Positions 35,750 to 44,758 are shown, numbered from the stretch's first letter. The stretch: DNA of 64,000 nt from Burkholderia stagnalis (GCF_902830275.1 NZ_CADESW010000014.1:124001-188000), one strand, 5' to 3'. Translations and numbers: made by a program. The notes: generated by a model from the sequence alone, not told the origin.

Positions 35750-36322
35750 TCAGACGTCGTCGCCGGCGCGGCTCATCCAGTCGCGCCAGCCGTCGTGGCC
35801 GAGGCGGCGCAGCGTGTCCTGGTTTTTCTCGTAGATCGCGGATGCATCCGGAAACGCGTCGACCGCGCGCGCGATGCTGTCCTCGCGCAGCAGGTGCAGG
35901 ATCGGATACGGCGCGCGGTTCGTGTAGTTCTCGATGTCGTCGGGTTCGCTGCCTTCGAACCGGTAGTCCGGATGGAAGCTCGCGATCTGCAGCACGCCGT
36001 CGAGCTTCAGCTGCCGCACGAGCCGGTCGGCGAAGAACAGCGCATCGTTGTAGTCGACGAAATCCGCGAACGCGCGCGGGTAGATCACGAGCGTCGTGTC
36101 GACCTGCTTCGGATCGGCGGCTTCGAGCAGCCGCAGCTCGGTTTCGAGATCGGCGAGCGCATCCTCGAGCGTCGCCGCTTCGCTGATCGCGTAGCGCACC
36201 TGCTCCTTCACGTAGACGCTTTTCGCGAACGGACACAGATTGAGCCCGATCACCGCGCGCGCGAGCCAGTGCCGGGTGGCGGCGAGGATGTCGTCGTGCG
36301 AAGGGGCGCGGGTGTCGGTCAT
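35750..36322 (-). CDS. DUF1415 family protein (190 aa)
   Basis: The family signature is visible near the N-terminus (HWLARAVIGLNLCPFAKSVYV) and in FHPDYRFEGSEPDDIENYTNRAP. A soluble cytoplasmic protein of normal family length. The biochemical function of DUF1415 is not known to me. It converges with the methyltransferase gene (19-nt gap) and lies 58 nt from the tetR stop on the same strand. Confidence 0.92.
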   Translation of the reverse strand: MTDTRAPSHDDILAATRHWLARAVIGLNLCPFAKSVYVKEQVRYAISEAATLEDALADLETELRLLEAADPKQVDTTLVIYPRAFADFVDYNDALFFADRLVRQLKLDGVLQIASFHPDYRFEGSEPDDIENYTNRAPYPILHLLREDSIARAVDAFPDASAIYEKNQDTLRRLGHDGWRDWMSRAGDDV

Positions 36323-36380
36323 GGCAGGGCGGAAAGATCGGAGACGGCCGCATTGTAGCGGGCGCGGCGCAGGCCGCTCG

Positions 36381-37001
36381 TCACGCGCATGCAGCCTCGA
36401 TCAGCTGCGTGGCCAGCGCCGGCGCCGCGCCGATCGGCGTCTCGCCGTACCGGTACGTCTGGCTCGCCGCGTAGATCCCCTCGATCACGAGCGCGAGCGA
36501 ATCGGCCAGGAAGGCCGGCTGCCGCGCGCCGGCGCTCGCGCACAGCTCGACGAGCCGCGCCATCAGCCGTTCCTTGTTCTGCGCGACGCGTTCGCGCGCC
36601 GGGTGCGACGCGTCCGGGAATTCCGCGGCGACGTTGACGAACGGGCAGCCGCGGTAATCCTTCTGCGTCGCGCGCTCGGCGAGATCGGTGAAGTACTGGA
36701 TCAGCTGCGCCTTCGGCTGGCCGGGATGCTTCGCGACGCTCGTGTCGAAGCGCTCGAAGAAGCACGCATCCATCCGCTCCAGATACGCGAGGATCAGCTC
36801 GTCCTTCGACGAGAACTGGCGATACAGGCTCATCTTGTTGACGCCGGCCAGCTCCACCACGGCCTCGACGCCCACCGCGCGCACCCCTTCCCTGTAGAAC
36901 AGCTCTTCGGCCGCGCGCAGCAGGTGCTCCTGCGCGGCAGCGCCCGAGATCGGCTGCCGCGTGCGGCGCGACGCGGGCTTGGCGGTCTCGATGTCGGACA
37001 T
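36381..37001 (-). CDS. TetR-family repressor, divergent from MFS transporter (206 aa)
   Basis: Start at 37001 (MSDIETAKPASRRTRQPISG). The helix-turn-helix is at about residues 24-68 (LLRAAEELFYREGVRAVGVE, ELAGVNKMSLYRQFSSKDEL). The C-terminal ligand domain contains KDYRGCPFVNVAAEFPD, as in the YcdC/AcrR-like branch. It is divergent from the MFS gene at 37272, and the intervening DNA has two operator-like palindromes. One lies inside both promoters, so the protein probably represses itself and the transporter. The inducer is unknown. Confidence 0.93.
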   Translation of the reverse strand: MSDIETAKPASRRTRQPISGAAAQEHLLRAAEELFYREGVRAVGVEAVVELAGVNKMSLYRQFSSKDELILAYLERMDACFFERFDTSVAKHPGQPKAQLIQYFTDLAERATQKDYRGCPFVNVAAEFPDASHPARERVAQNKERLMARLVELCASAGARQPAFLADSLALVIEGIYAASQTYRYGETPIGAAPALATQLIEAACA

Positions 37002-37028
37002 GTTGGCCTCGAAGTCGAAATTGAATGC

Positions 37029-37086
37029 TTGACATGTTACCGACTGGTCACTACGATCGCAACACACTTGTGACTGATCGGTAACA
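37029..37086. promoter_or_regulatory. Overlapping divergent promoters with two TetR-type operators
   Basis: Rightward: TTGACA 37029-37034, 17-nt spacer, TACGAT 37052-37057. Leftward: TTGCGA (37062-37057), 17-nt spacer, TAACAT (37039-37034). An operator-like palindrome GTTACC-N4-GGTCAC at 37036-37051 sits inside both spacers. A second, GTGACT-N4-GGTAAC, lies at 37070-37085. The two sites are near-perfect inverted copies of one another (14 of 17 positions, 37035-37051 against 37070-37086). Confidence 0.75.
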
Positions 37087-37271
37087 ATGCGATCGGATCG
37101 ATGACAACTGCCAGGCGTCGGCCAGGGGCCGGCCGACGCGGGGTGCGGCGGAGGTGGCCCGTTTTGCGTGGGACCGGGCGAGGCGCTGAGGCGCTGATTC
37201 CGGTCGACAGCGCTGCATGGGACTGGACTAAGTGCGCAAGCGCCGAGTCCGGTCGACAGGAGAATACGGAC

Positions 37272-38555
37272 ATGAACTGGGCGGCAAGACGAATCGGCGG
37301 GCGCTTCCACTACGGATGGCTCGCGGCGGCGGTGGTATTCCTGATCCTGCTGGCGGCGGCCGGCACCCGAGCGACGCCGAGCGTGCTGATGGTGCCGCTC
37401 GAGCGGGAGCTCGGCTGGAGCCGCGCGGCGATCTCGCTGGCGATTTCGGTGAACATCGCGCTCTACGGGCTGACCGGGCCGTTTGCGGCCGCGGCGATGC
37501 AGCGCTTCGGGCTGCGGCCGACCATCCTGACCGCGCTCGTGACGATGGGCGCGGGCGTTGCGCTGTCGTCGATGATGACGCAGAGCTGGCAGATGGTGCT
37601 GATCTGGGGCCTGATGGTCGGCAGTTCGACGGGCGTCGTCGCGCTGACGCTGTCGGCGACCTTCGTCACGCGCTGGTTCCACGCGCGGCGCGGGCTCGTG
37701 ATGGGGGTGCTGACCGCAAGCACGGCCACCGGCCAGCTCGTGTTCCTGCCGATGCTCGCGGCGATCGCGCAGCGGCACGGCTGGCGGCCGGTCGTGCTGG
37801 TCGTCGCGCTGGCGGCGGCGATCGTGATTCCGCTCGTCGCGCTGCTGCTGCCGGAGCGGCCGTCCGACGTCGCGCTGCGTCCGTACGGCGAGCCGGCCGA
37901 TGCGCCGCCCGCCGCCGACGCGTCGAAGGAGAACCCGCTCAAGGTCGCATTCGGCACGCTGCTTACCGCCAGCCGCTCGCGCGATTTCTGGCTGCTGTTC
38001 TTCAGCTTCTTCATCTGCGGCGCGAGCACCAACGGCTACGTCGGCACGCACCTGATCGCGATGTGCAGCGACTACGGGATGACGGAAGTGCAGGGCGCGT
38101 CGCTGCTCGCCGCGATGGGCGTGTTCGACCTGTTCGGCACCACGCTGTCGGGCTGGCTGTCCGACCGCTACGACAACCGCGTGCTGCTGTTCTGGTACTA
38201 CGGGCTGCGCGGGTTGTCGCTGATCTACCTGCCGCACGCGTTCGGCATCGATTTCTTCGGGCTGCCGCTGTTCGCGATGTTCTATGGGCTCGACTGGATC
38301 GCCACCGTGCCGCCGACGGTGCGGCTCGCGACCGACGTGTTCGGCAAGACGGCCGCGCCCGTCGTGTTCGGCTGGATCGTCGCCGGCCATCAGCTCGGCG
38401 CGGCGTTCGCGGCGCTCGGCGCGGGGATGCTGCGTGCGAGCCTCGGCACCTACACGATCGCGTCGATGATCTCGGGCGGGCTGTGCATCCTCGGCGCGCT
38501 GGTCGTGCTGCGCATCAACCGCGGCACGTCGCGCGCGGCGGCGCAGCCGGTCTGA
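37272..38555 (+). CDS. MFS transporter under TetR control (427 aa)
   Basis: Inner-membrane permease with about 12 membrane segments. Start at ATG 37272 (MNWAARRIGGRFHYGWLAAA) after ACAGGAG-like sequence. N-terminal FHYGWLAAAVVFLILLAAAG, the cytoplasmic-loop motif AAMQRFGLRPTILTALV and the second-half GWLSDRYDNRVLL fit the oxalate/formate-antiporter-like MFS branch. Divergent from a TetR repressor, which favours export or uptake of the repressor ligand. The transcript would have a leader of about 200 nt. Substrate unknown. Confidence 0.92.
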   Translation: MNWAARRIGGRFHYGWLAAAVVFLILLAAAGTRATPSVLMVPLERELGWSRAAISLAISVNIALYGLTGPFAAAAMQRFGLRPTILTALVTMGAGVALSSMMTQSWQMVLIWGLMVGSSTGVVALTLSATFVTRWFHARRGLVMGVLTASTATGQLVFLPMLAAIAQRHGWRPVVLVVALAAAIVIPLVALLLPERPSDVALRPYGEPADAPPAADASKENPLKVAFGTLLTASRSRDFWLLFFSFFICGASTNGYVGTHLIAMCSDYGMTEVQGASLLAAMGVFDLFGTTLSGWLSDRYDNRVLLFWYYGLRGLSLIYLPHAFGIDFFGLPLFAMFYGLDWIATVPPTVRLATDVFGKTAAPVVFGWIVAGHQLGAAFAALGAGMLRASLGTYTIASMISGGLCILGALVVLRINRGTSRAAAQPV

Positions 38556-38705
38556 GCATCGGGCAGGCGGGCCGCGCGCGGCCCGGCCATAGCAGGATCG
38601 GCGATTTGCATTGATCGCCCCGGCCGGGCGCGGCGGCGCGCAACCGGTTATGCTTGCGGTTCTCCGGGCGTTCGCGCCCCTTCATCGATACCAACGAGGA
38701 TCCGC

Positions 38706-39311
38706 ATGTCCGTCAAACCTGCACCCACCTCTGTTTCGATTCATGAACTGATCGCGGGCCGCTGGAGCCCGCGCGCCTATTCGAACGCGCCGGTCGCCGC
38801 CGACCAGCTGCACGCCGTGCTCGAGGCCGCGCGCTGGGCGCCGTCGGCCTACAACGCGCAGCCGTGGCGCTTCATCGTGTTCGATCGCGCGCGCGACGAA
38901 GCGGCGTTCAAGCGCGCGTTCGCGACGCTGGTGCCGTTCAACCAGGGCTGGAACGCGCCCGCACCGGTGCTGATCGCGGTGACCGCGCATACGCTCACGC
39001 CGAAGGGCGAGCCGGCGCCGACCGCGCTGTACGACGCCGGCGCGGCCGCGATGTCGCTGGTGCTGCAGGCGCACGCGCTCGGGCTCGCGGCTCACCAGAT
39101 GAGCGGGTTCGACGCGAATGCGTTCCGCACCGCGTTCGCGATCCCGGCGGACGTCGCGATTCCCGCGCTGATCTCGATCGGCCACTATGGCGATGCCGAC
39201 AAGCTCGATCCGGTGCTGCGCGATCGCGAGAAGGCGCCGCGCACGCGCCATCCGATCGGCGAAGTGGTGTACGCGGGCGCGTGGAAGAAGGGTTTCGACG
39301 CGGCGGCGTGA
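38706..39311 (+). CDS. Nitroreductase-family flavoprotein (201 aa)
   Basis: FMN-dependent NAD(P)H oxidoreductase family. SIHELIAGRWSPRAYSN at the N-terminus is the FMN-phosphate contact R-S/P-x-R-x-F/Y region. AARWAPSAYNAQPWRFIVF and GLAAHQMSGFDANAFR complete the fold, and ALISIGHYGDADKL is the typical end. The start has CGAGGA 7 nt upstream. A single-gene unit; natural substrate unknown. Confidence 0.92.
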   Translation: MSVKPAPTSVSIHELIAGRWSPRAYSNAPVAADQLHAVLEAARWAPSAYNAQPWRFIVFDRARDEAAFKRAFATLVPFNQGWNAPAPVLIAVTAHTLTPKGEPAPTALYDAGAAAMSLVLQAHALGLAAHQMSGFDANAFRTAFAIPADVAIPALISIGHYGDADKLDPVLRDREKAPRTRHPIGEVVYAGAWKKGFDAAA

Positions 39312-39504
39312 GCCCGCCGCATGCGCCTCGCGCGTTGCGGTTTCTTCAGATGTTTATTCAGGCATCGGCAGGCGCGGCCATCCCTCGGCCGCCGGCCGCG
39401 TTTCTCCGTCACCGGAGGCCGGCACCCGATTGTGATCACGCGGGCTTCGTGATAAAAAGCCCGTCCTTTCCGTTTTCGCGCCGGCCATGCGGCGGCACCT
39501 TCCC

Positions 39505-40755
39505 ATGACTTACTGCGCGATCGACTTCGGTACGTCCAATTCCGCCGTGGCGCTGCCCGACGGCGCGGGCATGCGGCTCGCTCCCGTCGAGGGCGCCCAC
39601 CTGACGCTGCCGACCGCCATTTTCTTCAACAACGACGAGGAGACGGTCGAATACGGCCGCGCGGCGCTCGCGTCGTATATCGACGGCTTCGACGGCCGGC
39701 TGATGCGCTCGATGAAGAGCATCCTCGGTTCGCCGCTCGCGGAGACGACCACCGATCTCGGCGACGGCACCGCGATGGCGTACACCGACATCATCGCGCG
39801 CTTCCTCACGCACCTGAAACGCAATGCGGAGGCCTGCGCCGGCGCGCCGATCGGCCGCGCGGTGCTCGGCCGGCCGGTGTTCTTCGTCGACGACGATCCG
39901 CGCGCCGACCAGCTCGCGCAGGACCAGCTCGAAGCGGCCGCACGCGCGGTCGGCTTCAACGACGTGCATTTCCAGTACGAGCCGATCGCCGCCGCGTTCG
40001 ACTACGAGTCGCGCCAGCGCGACGAGCGGCTCGTGCTGGTCGCCGACATCGGCGGCGGCACGTCCGACTTCTCGCTGGTGCGGGTCGGCCCCGAGCGGAT
40101 GGCGCGCCTCGAGCGCAAGGACGACGTGCTCGCGCACCACGGCGTGCACGTGGCCGGCACGGACTACGACCGGCGCGTCGAGCTGTCGGCGATCCTGCCC
40201 GCATTCGGTTACCGCGCGCTCGATCCTGAAGGGCGCGAACTGCCGAACCGGATCTACTTCGACCTCGCGACCTGGCACCTGATCAACACGGTCTACACGC
40301 CGAAGCGGCTCGGCGAGCTGAAGCTGATGAAGCACCTGTACGTCGACGCGCGGCATTTCGAGCGGCTCGCGCGGGTGGTCGAGCTGCGCTTCGGCCATGC
40401 GCTGATGGCGCGCGCGGAAGAGGCGAAGATCGGCGTCGCGGCGGGCGGGGAGACGATGATCGACCTGAACGACGTGGAGGAAGACCTGCAGATCGCGTTC
40501 GACGCGGGCCGGCTGATCGATGCGAGCGGCGACGACACCGCGCGCATCGTCGAGGCCGCGCGCGAGACGGTGCGGCTCGCGGGCATCGCGCCGCGCGACG
40601 TCGGCGCGCTGTACTTCACGGGCGGCTCGACCGGGCTGGCGTTCCTGTCGGGCGCGCTCGCGGGCGCGTTCCCGGATGCGCAGCCGGTGTTCGGCGACCG
40701 GCTCGCGAGCGTGGCGACGGGGCTCGGCATTCACGCGCAGCGGCTGTTCGGCTGA
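39505..40755 (+). CDS. yegD: YegD-like Hsp70-family ATPase (416 aa)
   Basis: Actin-fold ATPase domain without a canonical Hsp70 substrate domain. Phosphate-1 motif AIDFGTSNSAVAL, phosphate-2 DIGGGTSDFSLV, adenosine motif FTGGSTGLAFLSGAL. About 416 residues from ATG 39505; an ATG six codons upstream is also possible. The architecture and length match YegD, an uncharacterised Hsp70 relative. Followed by a strong terminator. No co-chaperone gene is nearby. Confidence 0.88.
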   Translation: MTYCAIDFGTSNSAVALPDGAGMRLAPVEGAHLTLPTAIFFNNDEETVEYGRAALASYIDGFDGRLMRSMKSILGSPLAETTTDLGDGTAMAYTDIIARFLTHLKRNAEACAGAPIGRAVLGRPVFFVDDDPRADQLAQDQLEAAARAVGFNDVHFQYEPIAAAFDYESRQRDERLVLVADIGGGTSDFSLVRVGPERMARLERKDDVLAHHGVHVAGTDYDRRVELSAILPAFGYRALDPEGRELPNRIYFDLATWHLINTVYTPKRLGELKLMKHLYVDARHFERLARVVELRFGHALMARAEEAKIGVAAGGETMIDLNDVEEDLQIAFDAGRLIDASGDDTARIVEAARETVRLAGIAPRDVGALYFTGGSTGLAFLSGALAGAFPDAQPVFGDRLASVATGLGIHAQRLFG

Positions 40756-40777
40756 ACGTCGCCGGCGACGAGACAAA

Positions 40778-40805
40778 AAAAAGCCCCGCCGAAGCGGGGC
40801 TTTTT
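40778..40805. terminator. Bidirectional intrinsic terminator
   Basis: A 12-bp stem (40778-40789 with 40794-40805), a CGAA loop, flanked by A and T runs. Lies between the convergent Hsp70-like and cold-shock genes. Confidence 0.92.
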
Positions 40806-40831
40806 CTTTCAGACGAATTCTCGCGCTGAAC

Positions 40832-41035
40832 TTACAGCGGGCGAATGTTCGCAGCTTGCAGACCCTTCGGGCCCGTCTTCACTTCGAATTCGACCTTTTG
40901 GTTTTCTTGCAGCGTCTTGAAGCCTTCGACGCGGATTTCCGAGAAGTGCGCGAACAGATCGTCGCCGCCGCCTTCCGGGGTGATGAAGCCGAAGCCCTTA
41001 GCGTCATTGAACCACTTGACGGTACCGGTTGCCAT
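40832..41035 (-). CDS. Cold-shock protein, CspA family (67 aa)
   Basis: Single-domain RNA chaperone. RNP1 [10 protein letters not shown] and RNP2 [10 protein letters not shown] are intact, and the start [11 protein letters not shown] is standard. The C-terminus QAANIRPL is typical of beta-proteobacterial Csps. A predicted promoter 150 nt upstream gives a leader of about 140 nt, the arrangement of csp genes controlled by a temperature-sensitive leader. Whether this copy is cold-induced or constitutive cannot be read from sequence. Confidence 0.96.
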   Translation of the reverse strand: MATGTVKWFNDAKGFGFITPEGGGDDLFAHFSEIRVEGFKTLQENQKVEFEVKTGPKGLQAANIRPL

Positions 41036-41456
41036 GTTACTTGTTCCTAAAAAGATAAAACGGGGCCGAAGCCCATGGGGCGCAAAAAATCAAGGAAGGG
41101 GTAATGGGACCAACCGGAGTACCGTTGATGGGCGAACTACGAAAGAACCAATTCACTCGCCGCTTGAAATCCTGCGTGGATCTTTATACGGCTAATTCAT
41201 CGTCCGGTCAACCGTATTTCCACTGTCTCAGGGTTAATACGAATTTAGAGCTTACAAACATTGCGGATGTCACGGATTTTTTGTAGGGATTGATCGATTT
41301 CAGCGCAAATGTCGAGGTGCAACCGTTACACTACGCGCCGCATGGACCGGGTTGCTCCGATCGAGTGATCCGTCCCCCCAAGAATGCGTGCGCGGTGCAG
41401 TTCGAGCCGATCCCGAGCTGAGAGCCGACCACGCTTTTTGAGACACAGGAGAGGAT
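41036..41456. other. Intergenic region with csp leader and permease promoter region
   Basis: 421 nt between divergent genes, AT-rich around 41180-41300. The left part is the long csp leader. I saw no clear rightward promoter and no credible gene. Confidence 0.55.
41183..41211 (-). promoter_or_regulatory. Sigma-70 promoter for the cold-shock gene
   Basis: On the minus strand: TTGACC (41211-41206), 17-nt spacer, TATAAA (41188-41183). Transcription would start near 41176, about 140 nt upstream of the start codon. Confidence 0.65.
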
Positions 41457-43055
41457 GTGAAGAGTTCTATACAACGGAACATCGGCCCGTTTGCACTGAT
41501 GCTGACGGGGCTGGGTTCGATTATCGGCTCGGGCTGGCTGTTCGGCGCCTGGAAAGCCGCGAAGATCGCCGGTCCGGCGGCGATCTGCGCGTGGATCATC
41601 GGCGCGGTGGTGATTCTCGCGATTGCACTGACCTATGCCGAGCTCGGCGCGATGTTCCCCGAATCGGGCGGCATGGTGCGCTATGCACGCTACTCGCATG
41701 GTTCGCTGGTGGGCTTCATCAGCGCGTGGGCGAACTGGATCGCGATCGTCTCGGTGATCCCGATCGAGGCCGAGGCATCGATCCAGTACATGAGCACCTG
41801 GCCGTATGAATGGGCGCACAGCCTGTTCGTGAACGGCGAGCTGACCACGCCGGGCCTGCTGCTGTCGGCCGTCCTCGTCGTCATCTACTTCCTGCTGAAC
41901 TACTGGGGCGTGAAGGCGTTCGCGCGCGCGAACACCGCGATCACGATCTTCAAGTTCCTGATCCCCGGCCTGACGATCGCCGGCCTGATGCTGTCGAGCT
42001 TCCATGCCGACAACCTCGGCATGGCGACCAACGAGAGCTTCGCGCCGTACGGCTGGTCGGCGGTGCTGACCGCGGTCGCGACGAGCGGCATCGTGTTCGC
42101 GTTCAACGGCTTCCAGAGCCCGGTGAACCTCGCGGGCGAAGCGCGCAACCCGTCGCGCAGCGTGCCGTTCGCGGTGATCACGTCGATCCTGATCGCGCTC
42201 GTGATCTACGTGCTGCTGCAGGTCGCGTACATCGGCTCGGTGAATCCGGCCGACGTCGCGAAGGGCTGGGCGCACTTCAACTTCTCGTCGCCGTTCGCCG
42301 AGCTGGCGATCGCGCTGAACCTGAACTGGCTCGCGATCCTGCTGTACGTCGACGCGTTCGTCAGCCCGAGCGGCACCGGCACGACCTACATGGCGACGAC
42401 CACCCGCATGATCTATGCGATGGAGCGCAACAACACGATGCCGAAGATGTTCGGCAACGTGCACCCGCTGTACGGCGTGCCGCGCCAGGCGATGTGGTTC
42501 AACCTGCTGGTCTCGTTCATCTTCCTGTTCTTCTTCCGCGGCTGGAGCTCGCTCGCGGCGGTGATCTCGGTCGCGACGGTGATCTCGTACCTGACCGGCC
42601 CGATCAGCCTGATGGCGCTGCGCCGCGCGGCGACCGACATCGAACGTCCGCTGTCGATCCCGCTGATGAAGCTGATCGCGCCGTTCGCGTTCGTCTGCGC
42701 GTCGCTGATCCTGTACTGGGCGACGTGGCCGCTGACCGGCGAAATCATCCTGCTGATGATCGTCGCGCTGCCGGTGTACTTCTACTTCCAGGCCAAGGCG
42801 GGCTGGAGCGGCTGGAGCCGCGACCTGAAGGCCGCGTGGTGGCTCGTCGCGTACCTGCCGACGATGGCCGTGCTGTCGCTGATCGGCAGCAAGGAGTTCG
42901 GCGGCCACGGCGTGCTGCCGTACGGCTGGGACATGCTCGTCGTCGCGGCGATCTCGCTGGTGTTCTACTTCTGGGGCGTGAACACCGGCTACCGCACCGA
43001 GTATCTCGACGAGCGCGAATCGCGCGACGAGATCCTCGAGGGCGTCGGCGCCTGA
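41457..43055 (+). CDS. APC-family amino acid permease (532 aa)
   Basis: Inner-membrane amino acid/polyamine/organocation transporter with about 12-14 membrane segments. GTG start at 41457 with AGGAGAG just upstream. The conserved first-helix motif is GLGSIIGSGWLFGAW, and FAFNGFQSPVNLAGEARNPSRS carries the family's unwound helix and N-P-x-R-x-x-P motif. No symbol can be assigned safely. It is a one-gene unit closed by a strong terminator. Substrate unknown. Confidence 0.93.
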   Translation: MKSSIQRNIGPFALMLTGLGSIIGSGWLFGAWKAAKIAGPAAICAWIIGAVVILAIALTYAELGAMFPESGGMVRYARYSHGSLVGFISAWANWIAIVSVIPIEAEASIQYMSTWPYEWAHSLFVNGELTTPGLLLSAVLVVIYFLLNYWGVKAFARANTAITIFKFLIPGLTIAGLMLSSFHADNLGMATNESFAPYGWSAVLTAVATSGIVFAFNGFQSPVNLAGEARNPSRSVPFAVITSILIALVIYVLLQVAYIGSVNPADVAKGWAHFNFSSPFAELAIALNLNWLAILLYVDAFVSPSGTGTTYMATTTRMIYAMERNNTMPKMFGNVHPLYGVPRQAMWFNLLVSFIFLFFFRGWSSLAAVISVATVISYLTGPISLMALRRAATDIERPLSIPLMKLIAPFAFVCASLILYWATWPLTGEIILLMIVALPVYFYFQAKAGWSGWSRDLKAAWWLVAYLPTMAVLSLIGSKEFGGHGVLPYGWDMLVVAAISLVFYFWGVNTGYRTEYLDERESRDEILEGVGA

Positions 43056-43100
43056 CGGATCCTGACCTGCCGCCGGATTCGGCGGCGGCGGGAGGCGAGA

Positions 43101-43135
43101 AAAAACCCGTTCGAGCCTGGCTCGAACGGGTTTTT
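43101..43135. terminator. Bidirectional intrinsic terminator
   Basis: A perfect 15-bp stem (43101-43115 with 43121-43135), a CCTGG loop, A-run before and T-run after. It separates the permease gene from the convergent dioxygenase gene. Confidence 0.95.
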
Positions 43136-43150
43136 CATTTGGGCGGCCGC

Positions 43151-43942
43151 TCAGGCGGCGGCGCCGCCGAACACGTAGTTCGTCATCGCGAGCACCCGCT
43201 GGTAGGTGCCGAGCGACTGGATGCCGAGCTGGTAATCGTCGTCCGCGGCGCCGAGCGCGGCGAACACCGGCAGCAGGTGCTCGTCGGTCGGGTGCATCAG
43301 CACCGCATGCGGCGCCTGGCGGCGATAGTCGAGCAGCGCGTCGATGTCGCGGGCCGCGAGCTTCGCCTCGAACCAGTCGGTGAATTCCGTGACGCGCGGG
43401 TCGGCATCCTCGGGCGTGGCGCCGAAATCCGCGGCGCGCAGGTTGTGCGTGATCTGGCCGGAGCCGATCACCATCACGCCTTCGTCGCGCAGCGGCCGCA
43501 GCGCGCGGCCGAGCGCGAAGTGATGCGCGGCGTCGGCGCGCGGCTGGATCGACAACTGCGCGACCGGCACGTCGGCGTCCGGGAACATCAGCAGCATCGG
43601 CACCCAGGCGCCGTGGTCGAGGCCGTGCTCGACCGTCTGGGCCGCGATGCCGGCGGCATTCAGCAGCCCGGCCGCGCGCTCGGCGACGTCCGGCGCGCCC
43701 GGCGCCGGATAGCGGATCTCGTACAGCGCGCGCGGGAAGCCGTAGAAGTCATGGATCGTTTCCGGATGCTGCGCGATGCTCGCGGCCGGCTGCTGCGTGC
43801 CCCAGTGCGCGGACAGCATCAGCACCGCGCGCGGGCGCGGCAGCTCGGCGCCGAGGTGCGTGAATGCGCGCGACGGCAGTGTCGGATCGATCGGCAGCGT
43901 CGGGGCGCCGTGGGACAGGTAGAGCGAAGGCAAGCGGTTCAT
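43151..43942 (-). CDS. Class III extradiol ring-cleavage dioxygenase, 4,5-DOPA dioxygenase type (263 aa)
   Basis: LigB-fold non-haem enzyme related to E. coli YgiD. Metal-site histidines are visible in LYLSHGAP, LMLSAHWGTQ and VEHGLDHGAWVPMLLMFP, and GSGQITHNLR is a further signature. The start is set at 43942 (MNRLPSLYLSHGAPT); the frame continues 15 codons up without a better site. The upstream region has a TATAGT -10 (43973-43978, minus) and a palindrome over its -35. Physiological substrate unknown. Confidence 0.9.
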   Translation of the reverse strand: MNRLPSLYLSHGAPTLPIDPTLPSRAFTHLGAELPRPRAVLMLSAHWGTQQPAASIAQHPETIHDFYGFPRALYEIRYPAPGAPDVAERAAGLLNAAGIAAQTVEHGLDHGAWVPMLLMFPDADVPVAQLSIQPRADAAHHFALGRALRPLRDEGVMVIGSGQITHNLRAADFGATPEDADPRVTEFTDWFEAKLAARDIDALLDYRRQAPHAVLMHPTDEHLLPVFAALGAADDDYQLGIQSLGTYQRVLAMTNYVFGGAAA

Positions 43943-43972
43943 GGCGGTGGCCTGCAAGTGATGTTGCCTGTG

Positions 43973-44018
43973 ACTATAGGCTCGCACTGACCGTTGATAA
44001 ATTCGGTGCGGCGAATTT
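43973..44018 (-). promoter_or_regulatory. Promoter and palindromic site upstream of the dioxygenase gene
   Basis: Minus-strand TATAGT at 43973-43978, with TTATCA 16 nt upstream (43995-44000). A palindrome AAATTCG-N6-CGAATTT at 43999-44005/44012-44018 overlaps the -35 and could bind a regulator. No regulator gene is adjacent. Confidence 0.45.
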
Positions 44019-44148
44019 TATTCGGTCGCATATGTTGATAATCGGTCGGCGTAGCGCGCACGGATGGGTGATTCGATACGAATCGACGAAATTCGCCGAC
44101 GATGCCGGAAGAAGCGGTGCGAAGGGGGCTGCGGGGCGGCGCGCGCCG

Positions 44149-44745
44149 TTACTGCGCGTGCCGGATGCCTTCCCAGGGCGCAGTCAGCGGGGCGCTGAGC
44201 GCGAACAGGTCGAGCACGCGCGCGACCGTCTGGTCGACGAGTTCCTCGATCGTCTTCGGCATTGCGTAGAAGGCCGGCAGCGGCGGGAACACGATGCCGC
44301 CCATCTCGGTGACGGCCGTCATGTTGCGCAGATGCGCGAGATTGAACGGCGTTTCGCGCACCATCAGCACGAGCCGGCGGCGCTCCTTCAGCGTGACGTC
44401 GGCGGCGCGCGTGATCAGGTTGTCGGACAGGCCGTGCGCGACGCTCGCGAGCGTCTTCATCGAGCACGGCGCGATCACCATCCCGTCGGTCGCGAACGAG
44501 CCCGACGCGATCGTCGCGCCGACGTCGCGCACCGAATGCACGACGTCCGCGCGGCGTTCGACGTCGGCCTTCGACAGCTTCAGTTCATGCTGGATGTTCA
44601 GCCAGCCGGCGCTCGAAATCAGCAGGTGCGTTTCGACGCCGCCGGCGGCGCGCAGCATGTCGAGCAGCCGCACGCCGTAGATCGCGCCGGTGGCGCCGGT
44701 GATCGCGACGATCAGGCGGCGCGGCGGCGCGCTGCGGGGTTCCAT
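44149..44745 (-). CDS. ubiX: Flavin prenyltransferase UbiX
   Basis: Makes prenylated FMN, the cofactor of the UbiD decarboxylase in ubiquinone synthesis. 198 residues. The N-terminal flavin site RLIVAITGATGAIYGVRLL, then VIAPCSMKTLASVAHGLSDN and LMVRETPFNLAHLRNM, are diagnostic. It follows grxD by 13 nt on the leftward transcript; ubiD is not in the window. Confidence 0.97.
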   Translation of the reverse strand: MEPRSAPPRRLIVAITGATGAIYGVRLLDMLRAAGGVETHLLISSAGWLNIQHELKLSKADVERRADVVHSVRDVGATIASGSFATDGMVIAPCSMKTLASVAHGLSDNLITRAADVTLKERRRLVLMVRETPFNLAHLRNMTAVTEMGGIVFPPLPAFYAMPKTIEELVDQTVARVLDLFALSAPLTAPWEGIRHAQ

Positions 44746-44758
44746 CGGGGGAGGGGTG

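Noticed and set aside
41104-41286. 60-codon plus-strand gene upstream of the APC permease
   Set aside because: Lies over the csp promoter and leader, weak codon pattern and no ribosome site.
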